Shown: positions 56,303 through 64,000 of the stretch, piece by piece
Layout: each line of letters starts with the position of its first letter
How positions within the stretch are numbered: the stretch's first letter is position 1
Assembly: GCF_900112135.1 (NCBI RefSeq)
Contig: NZ_FOLC01000018.1
Coordinates: 45,821-109,820 of the forward strand
Origin: Collimonas sp. OK412
GTDB lineage: Bacteria > Pseudomonadota > Gammaproteobacteria > Burkholderiales > Burkholderiaceae_D
Direction: 5' to 3'
Length of the DNA: 64,000 nt
Made by a program: the position numbers and the translations under genes
Notes under the pieces: generated by a model
What the model saw: only the letters and a program-made list of their open reading frames with translations
Told to the model about the DNA's origin: nothing
Database searches by the model: none

Positions 56303-56545
56303 GGCGCTCTTCCTTGTCATCTGTACATCGTCAAAACGCGACGGCCGGGGCACGGCGCTTTTTGGAAACCCATAAATGTACACCATGGCCGGCAGCACCG
56401 TTATCACAGCGCCAATATACCTGCCGTTCGCGCTATGCAGGAATGATACAAATCGGCTGCAGCCTTATTGTCGCGCTGATACAATGTCACTCTTATATAC
56501 AAGTATGTTAAATATGCTTGTCAGCTTGCACATTATCCAATTGAC

Positions 56546-57244
56546 ATGACACCACCACTAATACCTGCTTCACCAAATGAACTGCTGGCCGGTTCGGCCA
56601 TGCCCGACGAGCACCCCATGTCGGGCAGCCTGTTCATGGTGGTTGCACCTTCCGGCGCCGGCAAATCGACGCTGGTCAACGCCCTGCTGGCGCAAGAACA
56701 AGCCATCAAGCTGTCGATCTCCTACACCACGCGGCCGCCGCGCCCGGGCGAGCAGGACGGCCGCGAATACCATTTCACTACGGTCGAAGATTTCCGGGCG
56801 CGCCATAAGCAGGGTGAATTCCTGGAATGGGCTGAAGTCCATACCAATTATTACGGCACTTCGCGCCTGGCGATTGCCGAGCAAATGCAGTCGGGCACCG
56901 ACGTTTTGCTGGAAATCGACTGGCAAGGCGCGCAGCAGGTGAAGAAGCAGTTCCCGCACGCGGTCGGCATTTTTATCCTGCCGCCATCGATCGCAGCGCT
57001 GGAAGACCGCCTGAAAAAGCGCGGACAGGATGAACCGCAGGTCATCACGCGTCGCATTCTTGCCGCCGGCGGCGAAATCGCCCACGCCCCCGAGTTTGAA
57101 TATGTTATTATTAATCAAGAGTTTGCATCTGCTTTGTCGGAATTAACAGCGATAGTCAAAGCCACTCGCTGCCGCTTTTCGCAGCAGGCAGTGCGCAACG
57201 CGTCTTTGTTTGCCCAATTAGGCATACACGCCAACTTAAGTTAG
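56546..57244 (+). CDS. gmk: Guanylate kinase
   Basis: A kinase converting GMP to GDP. The P-loop is [17 protein letters not shown]; the GMP-binding region shows [19 protein letters not shown] and EFLEWAEVH; and [19 protein letters not shown] is conserved. From ATG 56546 it has 232 residues; the family usually starts near MSGSLFMVV, and ATG 56600 or 56618 would give about 208-214 residues. No start has a strong Shine-Dalgarno sequence. It heads the gmk-rpoZ-spoT order, which couples guanine nucleotides to the stringent response. Confidence 0.97.
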   Translation: MTPPLIPASPNELLAGSAMPDEHPMSGSLFMVVAPSGAGKSTLVNALLAQEQAIKLSISYTTRPPRPGEQDGREYHFTTVEDFRARHKQGEFLEWAEVHTNYYGTSRLAIAEQMQSGTDVLLEIDWQGAQQVKKQFPHAVGIFILPPSIAALEDRLKKRGQDEPQVITRRILAAGGEIAHAPEFEYVIINQEFASALSELTAIVKATRCRFSQQAVRNASLFAQLGIHANLS

Positions 57245-57300
57245 CATTAAATCAACCAGCATCAAGCCAACACCAAGCTACACCGTTTTCCGGAGAATAT

Positions 57301-57504
57301 ATGGCCCGCATCACTATCGAAGATTGTTTGAAACAGATCCCTAACCGTTTTCAGTTGACGCTGTCCGCGACTTACCGCGCGCGCCAGCTGTTGCAAGGCC
57401 ACACTGCCAAGATTGACGCAAAAGACAAGCCAACCGTAATTGCACTGCGCGAAATCGCCGCAGGCAAGATTGGTATTGAAATGCTGAAAAAGGTACCTGG
57501 TTAA
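57301..57504 (+). CDS. rpoZ: RNA polymerase omega subunit
   Basis: A 67-residue omega subunit beginning [21 protein letters not shown], with the conserved ARQLL and [16 protein letters not shown] segments. GGAG lies five bases before the ATG. Omega aids assembly of RNA polymerase and forms part of a ppGpp site in proteobacteria, fitting its place before spoT. Confidence 0.98.
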   Translation: MARITIEDCLKQIPNRFQLTLSATYRARQLLQGHTAKIDAKDKPTVIALREIAAGKIGIEMLKKVPG

Positions 57505-57512
57505 ATTGGTTG

Positions 57513-57559
57513 GGGACAGAGTAATGCGTCACGCTTCGGTGACTTATAAACTCTGTCCC
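57513..57559. repeat. REP-like nested palindrome between rpoZ and spoT
   Basis: GGGACAGAGT (57513-57522) pairs perfectly with ACTCTGTCCC (57550-57559) and encloses a second hairpin GTCAC-GCTTCG-GTGAC (57528-57543). The form resembles REP elements mobilised by RAYT transposases; it could also act as a transcript-processing or attenuation structure. Only this one copy is seen in the window. Confidence 0.6.
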
Positions 57560-57597
57560 GCAATTAGTAAAAATCATGCGGCTGATAACTACCCAGT

Positions 57598-59883
57598 ATG
57601 AACCTGACATCTCCAGATTCAAGCCTGTCGTCAGCCGCAACCACTAAAAAACGGGCGGCATCCCCCCGCTCAGCCAGAAAACCCGCGAATACTCCTCCCT
57701 TGCCAGATCACCAGCCCGCGCTTCAACCCGGCGTTGCCTCGATCACGCACCTGACTACCAAGCTTGCCGAATACCTGACCCCAGCCGAGCTGAAGAAGGT
57801 CAAGGAAGCGTATCGCTTTTCGGATGAAATGCATCTGGGGCAGATGCGCAAATCCGGCGAACCCTATATCTCGCATCCGATCGCCGTCGCCGAAATCTGC
57901 GCCGACTGGAAGCTGGACGCGCAAGCCATCATGGCGGCCCTGCTGCACGACGTCATGGAAGACCAGGACGTCAAGAAGGACGAGCTGATCGAACGTTTCG
58001 GCGCGCCGGTGGCGACTTTGGTGGATGGCCTGTCGAAGCTGGACAAGATCGAATTCCAGAGCCAGATCGAAGCCCAGGCCGAGAACTTCCGCAAGATGCT
58101 GCTGGCGATGGCGCGCGACGTGCGGGTGATCCTGGTCAAGCTGGCCGACCGCCTGCACAACATGCGCACGCTGGGCGTGATGATCCCGGAAAAGAAACGC
58201 CGCATCGCGCGCGAGACCATGGAGGTCTACATCCCGATCGCGCATCGGCTGGGCCTCAACAATATTTACCGTGAACTGCAGGAACTGGCGTTCTCACACC
58301 TGTATCCGCTGCGCCACCGCACCCTGGCCAAGGCAGTCAAGGCAGCCCGCGGCAACCGCCGCGAAGTGGTCAGCAAGATCCTGGAATCGGTCAGCACCAC
58401 GCTGGCGGCGACGGGCATCAATGCTCAGATAGACGGCCGCGAAAAAAGCCTGTTCGGCATCTACCGCAAGATGCACAACAAGCACCTGTCGTTTTCGCAG
58501 GTGCTGGATGTCTACGGCTTCCGCATCGTGGTCGACACCTTCGCCAACTGCTACCTGGCGCTGGGCACCCTGCACGCGCTGTACAAGCCGATGCCGGGCA
58601 AGTTCAAGGATTACATCGCGATTCCCAAGCTGAACGGCTACCAGTCGCTGCACACTACCCTGATCGGGCCTTACGGCACGCCGGTGGAATTCCAGATCCG
58701 CACCCAGGACATGCATCGCGTGGCCGAGTCGGGCGTCGCCGCGCACTGGCTGTACAAGGATGAAGAAGGCAACCTGAGCGACTTGCAGCAGCGCACCCAT
58801 GCCTGGCTGCAGTCGCTGCTCGATATCCAGAAACAGACCGGCGATTCGGCCGAGTTCCTGGAACACGTCAAAGTAGACTTGTTCCCCGATTCGGTTTACG
58901 TGTTCACGCCGAAATCGAAAATCATCGCCCTGCCGCGCGGCGCCACCGCCCTCGATTTCGCCTACACCATCCATACCGATGTCGGCGACCAGACCATCGC
59001 CGCCAAGATCAACCATGAACCGGCGCCGCTGCGCACCGAGCTGCATAACGGCGATATCGTCGAAATCATTACCTCGCCCAGTTCACGCCCGAGTCCCAAC
59101 TGGCTCAGCTTTGTGCGCACCGGCAAGGCGCGTTCGGCGATCCGCCATCACTTGCGCACCATCAACCTGAGCGAGTCGGTAGAACTCGGCCAGCGGCTGC
59201 TGTCGCAGGCGCTGGCGATGCTCAACCTGAATCCGGTGCTGGCGCCTATCGTGGTCGACCGCCTGCTGAATGAATCCAGCGCCAAGTCGCTCGATGAAAT
59301 CTATGCCGACATCGGCGTCGGCAAACGCATGGCGACCCTGGTGGCGCGCCATATCATGGGCTTGCTGGAAAACGAACCCTTGGTAACGCCGTTGCTCGAC
59401 ATGGAAGGCGTCGCCGCCCCGGCCAAGATGGATCCGGTGGTGATCTACGGCAGCGAAGGCGTATCGGTGCAGCTGTCGCCGTGCTGCCAACCGATTCCGG
59501 GCGACCATATCACCGGCCAGCTCAAGCGCGACCAGGGCCTGGTGGTGCACGCCGAAGACTGCAATATCGCCAAGCGCCAGCGCAGCAAGGATCCGGACCG
59601 CTGGATCGAAGTGCTGTGGGGTGAAGACCTGAACCGCCGTTTCGACTGCCGCATCAAGGTGCTGGTGCATAACGACAAAGGCATCCTGGCCCGGGTTGCC
59701 GCCGAAATCGGCGATTCCGACGCCAACATCATCTACGTCAACATGGATGACGACAAGGACCAGCTGATGACCCAGCTGATCTTCACCATCCAGGTCGAAG
59801 ACCGGGTGCACCTGGCCAGGCTGATGCGCAATGTGCGCCGCATCCGTGGCGTCACGCGGATCCTGCGCGACCGCAGCGGCTAA
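57598..59883 (+). CDS. spoT: Bifunctional (p)ppGpp synthetase/hydrolase, SpoT type
   Basis: A 761-residue RSH enzyme controlling the stringent response. The hydrolase domain has ALLHDVMEDQDVKKDEL and VKLADRLHNMRTLGV, with the HD metal ligands intact. The synthetase domain shows GREKSLFGIYRKM, basic at the position that separates SpoT/Rel from RelA, and DYIAIPKLNGYQSLHTTL. A TGS domain (VYVFTPKSKIIALPRGATALDFAY) and a C-terminal ACT domain (IKVLVHNDKGILARVAAEI) follow. Both activities appear possible from the motifs. It ends 10 bp before the convergent DUF1178 gene. Confidence 0.96.
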   Translation: MNLTSPDSSLSSAATTKKRAASPRSARKPANTPPLPDHQPALQPGVASITHLTTKLAEYLTPAELKKVKEAYRFSDEMHLGQMRKSGEPYISHPIAVAEICADWKLDAQAIMAALLHDVMEDQDVKKDELIERFGAPVATLVDGLSKLDKIEFQSQIEAQAENFRKMLLAMARDVRVILVKLADRLHNMRTLGVMIPEKKRRIARETMEVYIPIAHRLGLNNIYRELQELAFSHLYPLRHRTLAKAVKAARGNRREVVSKILESVSTTLAATGINAQIDGREKSLFGIYRKMHNKHLSFSQVLDVYGFRIVVDTFANCYLALGTLHALYKPMPGKFKDYIAIPKLNGYQSLHTTLIGPYGTPVEFQIRTQDMHRVAESGVAAHWLYKDEEGNLSDLQQRTHAWLQSLLDIQKQTGDSAEFLEHVKVDLFPDSVYVFTPKSKIIALPRGATALDFAYTIHTDVGDQTIAAKINHEPAPLRTELHNGDIVEIITSPSSRPSPNWLSFVRTGKARSAIRHHLRTINLSESVELGQRLLSQALAMLNLNPVLAPIVVDRLLNESSAKSLDEIYADIGVGKRMATLVARHIMGLLENEPLVTPLLDMEGVAAPAKMDPVVIYGSEGVSVQLSPCCQPIPGDHITGQLKRDQGLVVHAEDCNIAKRQRSKDPDRWIEVLWGEDLNRRFDCRIKVLVHNDKGILARVAAEIGDSDANIIYVNMDDDKDQLMTQLIFTIQVEDRVHLARLMRNVRRIRGVTRILRDRSG

Positions 59884-59892
59884 GCTGCCGCC

Positions 59893-60387
59893 TTACTGCA
59901 GCGTCCGCTTGTGCGAGATCGGCAGCGGCAGCTGAAAAACCTCGATGCCTTCTTCCGCCAGTTCCTGGCACTGCTGCGGCGAGGCCACGCCCCGGATGCC
60001 ATGCTCGGGAACTTCCTTGTAATGGATCCGGCGCGCCTCTTCGGTAAAACCTTCGCCGACATCCTCAGTGTTTTCAATGACATGACGCGCCATATCCTGC
60101 AGCCGCTGCTGGAATTGCGCCATTGCCGGCGAGCCCTGGCGCTGCTCCCCTGCGCCGGCGGGATCCGGTCGGGCCGCGTCCGGCCGGGCCGCGCCAGGCC
60201 GGGACGCATTGGGCCTGGCCGCGGACAAATTCAGATGCGGAGCTGATGGCAGCTTGCCGACCTTGAAGCTATCGCATACCGGGCAGACGATCTGCTGCGC
60301 CGCGGATTGCGTAACAAAATCCTCCTCTGAGGCAAACCAGCCCTCAAAACGATGATTCTGGTCACAAGCTAGATTGTAGACTTTCAT
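59893..60387 (-). CDS. DUF1178 family protein with Arg-Pro-Ala-rich insert
   Basis: A 164-residue protein of a conserved family of unknown function. It begins MKVYNLACDQNHRFEGWF and has CPVCDS at ~46-50; with the first Cys and His these look like zinc ligands. The C-terminal part (GFTEEARRIHYKEVPEHGIRG) is the other conserved block. Between them is a low-complexity stretch of short tandem units (AARPNASRPGAARPDAARPD) that reads as a small repeat expansion in a variable linker. The start at 60387 matches the family; an open frame to 60441 exists. Confidence 0.85.
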   Translation of the reverse strand: MKVYNLACDQNHRFEGWFASEEDFVTQSAAQQIVCPVCDSFKVGKLPSAPHLNLSAARPNASRPGAARPDAARPDPAGAGEQRQGSPAMAQFQQRLQDMARHVIENTEDVGEGFTEEARRIHYKEVPEHGIRGVASPQQCQELAEEGIEVFQLPLPISHKRTLQ

Positions 60388-60466
60388 GGTGAGCAGCAAT
60401 TCTTCAGCACGGAAAAGCAAGGATCTTACACTAACCAGCATATAACTTATTACCAGCTTCCGCTGC

Positions 60467-61300
60467 TCAAAGTTTGCCGGCCGCCTGCAGCATCTCGCTG
60501 ATGCGCCGCGTAGTCACCGCCTCCTCGCCGTAGGTAAACGTGCCATGCTCGCGCATCTCTTCAGCTGCGCGTATGAACGCTCCCAATGCGGCGCGCGCCA
60601 GGGAGCCGCCGACGCTGACCCGCTTGACGCCGATGGCACCCAGTTCCCGCAAGCTGAGCTGCACGCCCTGCAGCCCCATCACCACGTTCACCGGCTTATC
60701 CAGCGAACTCACCACCGCCGCGATATCTTCCCGGCTTTTCAGGCCCGGCGCATACAGCACGTCGGCGCCGGCTTCCTGGTATGCCTGGAGCCGCTCGATC
60801 GTGTCTTTCAGATCGGGCCGGCCAGCCAGGTAATTTTCCGCCCGCGCAGTCAGCGTAAATGGAAAATCCAGGCCGCGCGCCGCTTCGGCCGCTGCACGCA
60901 CGCGGTCTGCGGCCAGTTCCAGTGCGTAAATCGGATCGTCGCGATTGCCGCTGGCGTCTTCGATAGAACCGCCGACGATGCCGGTGGCTGCAGCCAGCCT
61001 GATGGTCTCGGCGACCATCGCCGGCGCCTCGCCGAAACCATTTTCCAGGTCGGCGCTGAGCGGCAGGTCGGTAGCGGCGGCCAGTTCGGTCAAATGCGCC
61101 ATCATCTGCTGGCGTCCTATGCCGCCATCCAGCTGCCCGCGCGAAAAGGCAAACCCCGCGCTGGTGCTCGCCAAGGCTTCAAATCCAAGCAGGGCCAGCA
61201 GCCTGGCACTGCCGATATCCCATGGATTGGGAATGATGAACGCACCGTCACGTGCATGAAGCTGCTGGAATATGCGGGCTTTTTCGGCCTGGGATTGCAT
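60467..61300 (-). CDS. Isocitrate lyase/PEP mutase superfamily protein
   Basis: A 277-residue TIM-barrel protein of the PEP mutase/isocitrate lyase superfamily. Conserved features are IIPNPWDIGSARLLALLGF, ALASTSAGFAFSRG, the metal-site LPLSADLENGFGE, GGSIEDASG and TARAENYLAG. Such proteins cleave or form C-C or P-C bonds near a Mg-bound 2-oxo acid; relatives include oxaloacetate decarboxylase and 2-methylisocitrate-lyase-like enzymes. The KKCGH motif of true isocitrate lyase is absent. The substrate is unknown and the gene appears monocistronic. Confidence 0.85.
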   Translation of the reverse strand: MQSQAEKARIFQQLHARDGAFIIPNPWDIGSARLLALLGFEALASTSAGFAFSRGQLDGGIGRQQMMAHLTELAAATDLPLSADLENGFGEAPAMVAETIRLAAATGIVGGSIEDASGNRDDPIYALELAADRVRAAAEAARGLDFPFTLTARAENYLAGRPDLKDTIERLQAYQEAGADVLYAPGLKSREDIAAVVSSLDKPVNVVMGLQGVQLSLRELGAIGVKRVSVGGSLARAALGAFIRAAEEMREHGTFTYGEEAVTTRRISEMLQAAGKL

Positions 61301-61573
61301 TCGGTACCTCCGTTAGAAATTCATTGGCGCAAAATTTTTCATGATTTCTCATATGGAAAAATCTTGTCCGTTACCAATTTATGCCAGTAACTGCAGTGCC
61401 ATCAAGACACAAACATTACCACCAGCAACTACTTCGTGCAGCGCTCCGCGAAAGATGTCTGAAAAAGCCCGATATACAGCGAATCTCCATTAGCTTCGCG
61501 GCGATTTGTTTCCTAGAATGAAGTCCTGAAGGGATTGCGCTATTGGGTTTGAAGCGGCGAATCGGGGGGCGAT

Positions 61574-61921
61574 ATGGGAAAAATATTATTCGTGCTGGCG
61601 CTGGCGGGCCTGGCTGCAGGAATGCCGAACCGGGCCATTGCCGATGCAGGTATCGGGATTGGCGGAACCGCGCCCTTTTACGCGCCGCCGGCCTTATATG
61701 GCGCGGAACTGCATCCGGCGCAGCTGTTCCAGCCGCCGGCCGCCGTGATCGTGGCGCCGGTCTGGCGCGAACGCAATGAATGGGAAAAGCGGCGCGTCGA
61801 ACAATGGGCCGAGATCGAGCGGCATCGCCAGGAATGGCGCGAAACCCATGGCAGCGATGCCAACGGCGTCCCGATCCGCACCGATGCGGCGCGCGGCCCG
61901 ACATCCTCCAGCAATTTTTAA
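61574..61921 (+). CDS. Small secreted hypothetical protein
   Basis: A 115-residue protein with a signal peptide (KILFVLALAGLAAGMPNRAIADA, cleavage near ADA). The mature part is first Pro/Ala-rich (PPALYGAELHPAQLFQPP) and then strongly charged and helical (ERNEWEKRRVEQWAEIERH), ending in a polar tail. No known domain is recognised. It is preceded by a 270-bp intergenic region that shows nothing else and is convergent with the gene at 61952. Confidence 0.7.
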   Translation: MGKILFVLALAGLAAGMPNRAIADAGIGIGGTAPFYAPPALYGAELHPAQLFQPPAAVIVAPVWRERNEWEKRRVEQWAEIERHRQEWRETHGSDANGVPIRTDAARGPTSSSNF

Positions 61922-61951
61922 CCTAACCAGGCGGATTTGCAGCGAGCCTTG

Positions 61952-62266
61952 TCAGAACCGCGGCAAATCGGCCAGCGTGCGGCCGGGCGCATCCTGGCCG
62001 GCGATGCCGATGCCTTCAATCCCGTGCTCGTAGATCACCAGTGCGATGTTGGGACCGCGCACGATTTTTCCGTCGATTGAAAACGCCGTCGCCACCTCGT
62101 CGCCGAAATGCAGGGCGTCGACCACCAGGCTGACGTCCTGCTCCGAGGTCTTGTGCTCCCATCCGATCGAACCGTCATCCTTGGGCTTTGCCCGTCCCCA
62201 GCGCACTTCTTCGACCCGGTCGCCGGCGACATTAAAACGAACCGCTTCAATCATATGAATAGACAT
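61952..62266 (-). CDS. Hypothetical protein
   Basis: A 104-residue soluble protein starting MSIHMIEAVRFNVAGDRVEE, with GGAG six bases before ATG 62266. It has alternating beta-type segments (VSLVVDALHFGDEVATAF and NIALVIYEHGIEGI) and no signal peptide or membrane segment. I do not recognise the family and assign no function. Confidence 0.65.
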   Translation of the reverse strand: MSIHMIEAVRFNVAGDRVEEVRWGRAKPKDDGSIGWEHKTSEQDVSLVVDALHFGDEVATAFSIDGKIVRGPNIALVIYEHGIEGIGIAGQDAPGRTLADLPRF

Positions 62267-62385
62267 GCATTTCTCCGGGATAGAAAGTCGAATGATTTTT
62301 TGCTTCATGGTACGCGCCCTGCCATTCCGCAGCAAGATGCCGGATGAAAATTTGCCGGGGCATGGCTGTCATGCGGACGCGCACG

Positions 62386-62417
62386 AAAAAATGCCGCTCA
62401 AGGGAGCGGCATTTTTT
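62386..62417. terminator. Strong bidirectional terminator
   Basis: ATGCCGCTC (62391-62399) pairs perfectly with GAGCGGCAT (62404-62412) around AAGG, flanked by A5 and T6 runs. On the minus strand it ends the transcript of the secreted-protein gene at 62436. Confidence 0.92.
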
Positions 62418-62435
62418 ACGCGGCTTGCGATCGGA

Positions 62436-62831
62436 TCAATATGGCGCATCGTCGGGAGCGACCCGCAACCAGCCAGTCGGGCAAGCCTGCACATCAGGAT
62501 AATATCCGACGGGATCGTTGCAGTAATAACTGTAGTTGGCATCAGGCTGCACATACATCAGCGGCACCGCATCCTGATAAAAGAACGGGTCGCGATAGAC
62601 CGGTGGCCAGAAAAAAGGACCGCCAATGATGATCCGGCCCCGTCCATGGAAATCGTGGAACCGGTGGAAACCGTGGCGAGCCTGGTGTCCACCGCCATGG
62701 TTCATGCCGTTGCCATTGCCGTGAAAACCGCCCTGTCCGTGGAATCCATTGTTTTGCGCAAGCAACGAACCGTTGGCCGCGCTTAGCATCAGCGCGGCTG
62801 CCGCAAACCATAAAACCGTCAGCTTTTTCAT
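62436..62831 (-). CDS. Secreted Gly/His/Phe-rich hypothetical protein
   Basis: A 131-residue protein with a signal peptide (KKLTVLWFAAAALMLSAANG, cleavage near LLAQ). The mature N-terminus is rich in Gly, Asn and His (GFHGQGGFHGNGNGMNHGGG), the middle is aromatic (GGPFFWPPVYRDPFFYQ), and the C-terminus carries YYCNDPVGYYPDVQACPTGW with a likely disulfide. This C-terminal pattern recurs in small exported proteins of proteobacteria, but no function is known to me. ATG 62831 follows GAAGGTG. Confidence 0.7.
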   Translation of the reverse strand: MKKLTVLWFAAAALMLSAANGSLLAQNNGFHGQGGFHGNGNGMNHGGGHQARHGFHRFHDFHGRGRIIIGGPFFWPPVYRDPFFYQDAVPLMYVQPDANYSYYCNDPVGYYPDVQACPTGWLRVAPDDAPY

Positions 62832-63017
62832 CGCAACACCTTCACTTCCCATGCCGCCAGCACGACGGCACAAACTGCCTTCCTGTATTCAATATAGGTT
62901 GTGCAATGGAGAGGGTAACTACAAATCGGTAATCTTTGCAACAAGCTGTATCATTCCATCGCATTGCGTGGTTACGGTATACTTGCGCGTCCCAAACGCC
63001 GAAAGAAAGCAACAGAA

Positions 63018-63260
63018 ATGACGACATACAAAGAGCTGCAAGCACAAATCGAACAATTGAGGAAACAGGCGGAAGAACTGCGTCAGGCCGAAATTGCTGA
63101 CGTCATTACCGAAATCAAAACCAAGATGCAGGAATACGGCATCACCGGTGCCGACCTGGGCCTGATGGGCAAGAAGCGCATCATGAAAACCGGCCCTGCG
63201 GTGGAAGCAGAAACGCCTGCGCCTGCGCACGCCGATGCACCGGCCGGCAGCGAAATGTAA
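63018..63260 (+). CDS. H-NS-like protein lacking the DNA-binding domain
   Basis: An 80-residue protein. Residues 1-50 (MTTYKELQAQIEQLRKQAEE through EYGITGADLGL) are the coiled-coil oligomerization half of betaproteobacterial H-NS proteins. The C-terminal DNA-binding half, with its W-(S/T)-G-R-G-R type motif, is missing: after GKKRIMK the protein ends in an Ala/Pro/Glu-rich tail (AVEAETPAPAHADAPAG). I looked in the other frames past the stop and saw no remnant of the motif. It could be a dominant-negative partner of full-length H-NS, or simply a degenerate copy. The frame opens at 62964 but ATG 63018 matches the family start. Confidence 0.75.
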   Translation: MTTYKELQAQIEQLRKQAEELRQAEIADVITEIKTKMQEYGITGADLGLMGKKRIMKTGPAVEAETPAPAHADAPAGSEM

Positions 63261-63355
63261 GGCAATACGGATTTGACGCCAGGCTGTTGTCGTTGGCGGA
63301 TAAAGAGCCCTTCAAGATATCCGTCAATGACAACCGCGGCTCAAGAATACCCGGA

Positions 63356-64000
63356 TCAATCAAGCCTGAAGCGCAGCCCCAGCGCCAGCACGCTGTTGCG
63401 CAACCCGCCGTTGCCCAGCTGCGCATCGTAGTTCAAGTACCAGCCCCAGCGGCTATCCACCGCCGTATTCAAACCCAAACCCGCCCAGCCCGAACTGCGC
63501 GCCAAGCCGATCCCCTGCACCGTGAAGCGCGCCGCCGGCGCCCCCACATACGCCGCCCCGAAATCCAGGCTGCCATCGCTGAACGCATGCTGCCACGCCG
63601 CGTAAGCCTGCACCACGCTTAAGCCGCCAGCCCATTGGAAACTGCTGTCGCCCCGCACACCCAGCAACCCCGCCGTCTGTTTATAAGCCTGGCTGTCCGC
63701 CGTCAAGCCGAACACCCCGCCGCTTTCGGTAAAACCGCCGCGCTTGAGGCGGTCATACGCCAGCCCGGCGTAGGGCGTCAGCCGCATGTCGGCCGAGAGC
63801 GGCAACACATAACCGCCTTCCGCATAGGCCGACCACAGGCTGTCCGTGTGGCTGGTCCCCAGGTTCTGCTCGCTATTGCCGATCACCGCGCTGCGCGTCA
63901 CCGTGCTGTCGATGCTGGCTGCGCCCGCCCGTCCCGCTACATACCAGCCGTCCGCACCGAATGCATGGCGGCCATACAGGGAGACGCCGGTGCTGTGCCC
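63356..64000 (-). CDS. Autotransporter C-terminal beta-barrel (N-terminal part outside window)
   Basis: The frame is open to the right edge, so this is the last 214 residues of a larger protein. It reads as an autotransporter translocator barrel: alternating strands such as SLWSAYAEGGYVLPL, LTPYAGLAYDRLKRGGF, VVQAYAAWQHAFSDG and WGWYLNYDAQLGNGG. Such barrels insert in the outer membrane and carry an N-terminal passenger to the surface. The chain ends in LGLRFRLD rather than the usual terminal aromatic residue, two residues past the expected Phe. The passenger cannot be seen. Confidence 0.85.
   Translation of the reverse strand, partial: GHSTGVSLYGRHAFGADGWYVAGRAGAASIDSTVTRSAVIGNSEQNLGTSHTDSLWSAYAEGGYVLPLSADMRLTPYAGLAYDRLKRGGFTESGGVFGLTADSQAYKQTAGLLGVRGDSSFQWAGGLSVVQAYAAWQHAFSDGSLDFGAAYVGAPAARFTVQGIGLARSSGWAGLGLNTAVDSRWGWYLNYDAQLGNGGLRNSVLALGLRFRLD

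Noticed and set aside
63261..63355. Possible frameshifted remnant of an H-NS DNA-binding domain after the stop
   Set aside because: No frame encodes a W-S-G-R-G-R-like motif; the truncation does not look like a simple frameshift.

Overview
The base composition (high GC), codon use and gene neighbourhoods (gmk-rpoZ-spoT; thrC-moeA-moaD-moaE near clpB; an ornibactin-type siderophore island) point to a betaproteobacterium of the order Burkholderiales. I judge Oxalobacteraceae, possibly Collimonas, most likely; this is inference, because no rRNA or tRNA gene is present to anchor it. No CRISPR array, prophage, insertion sequence or tRNA was seen. No gene-free stretch exceeds 300 bases once starts are corrected.

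Layout. 1-10237: the N-terminal 3,412 codons of a giant YD/RHS-repeat protein that runs off the left edge. 10389-12589: a divergent pair of a drug-type MFS exporter and an ArsR-like regulator. 12688-17755: an OPT-family transporter, then a two-gene molybdenum hydroxylase of the isoquinoline 1-oxidoreductase type. 17827-46020: a complete siderophore locus. 46305-51825: an RraA-like protein, a membrane diguanylate cyclase, ClpB and a small membrane protein. 52015-55922: crcB-moaE-moaD-moeA-thrC, read right to left. 56051-59883: a DUF2164 protein and the gmk-rpoZ-spoT operon. 59893-63260: DUF1178, a PEP-mutase-family protein, three small hypothetical proteins (two secreted) and a truncated H-NS-like protein. 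63356-64000: the C-terminal barrel of an autotransporter that continues beyond the right edge.

The siderophore locus is the main system. Order and content match the ornibactin/malleobactin loci of Burkholderia: ECF sigma factor, MbtH-like protein, aspartate beta-hydroxylase-like dioxygenase, ATPase, fused permease, FhuF-like reductase, binding protein, a divergent ABC exporter, two NRPSs, ornithine N-hydroxylase, TonB receptor and hydroxyornithine formyltransferase. The NRPS domains read A-T-C-A-T-E-C-A-T plus C-A-T-C-T. The specificity pockets I extracted read as ornithine-like, Asp, Ser and ornithine-like. The predicted product is hydroxyOrn - D-(beta-hydroxy)Asp - Ser - formyl-hydroxyOrn joined to an amine. 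No acyltransferase gene (orbK/orbL equivalent) is in the window, so the product may be malleobactin-like rather than acylated.

Regulation is unusually readable. Three near-identical sigma-factor-type promoters (TAAA[A/T]-N16-CGTC) sit before the first NRPS gene, before the exporter gene, and inside the 3' end of the sigma gene itself, driving mbtH onward. A sigma-70-like promoter overlapped by a Fur-box-like sequence precedes the sigma gene, whose product ends in a cysteine cluster.
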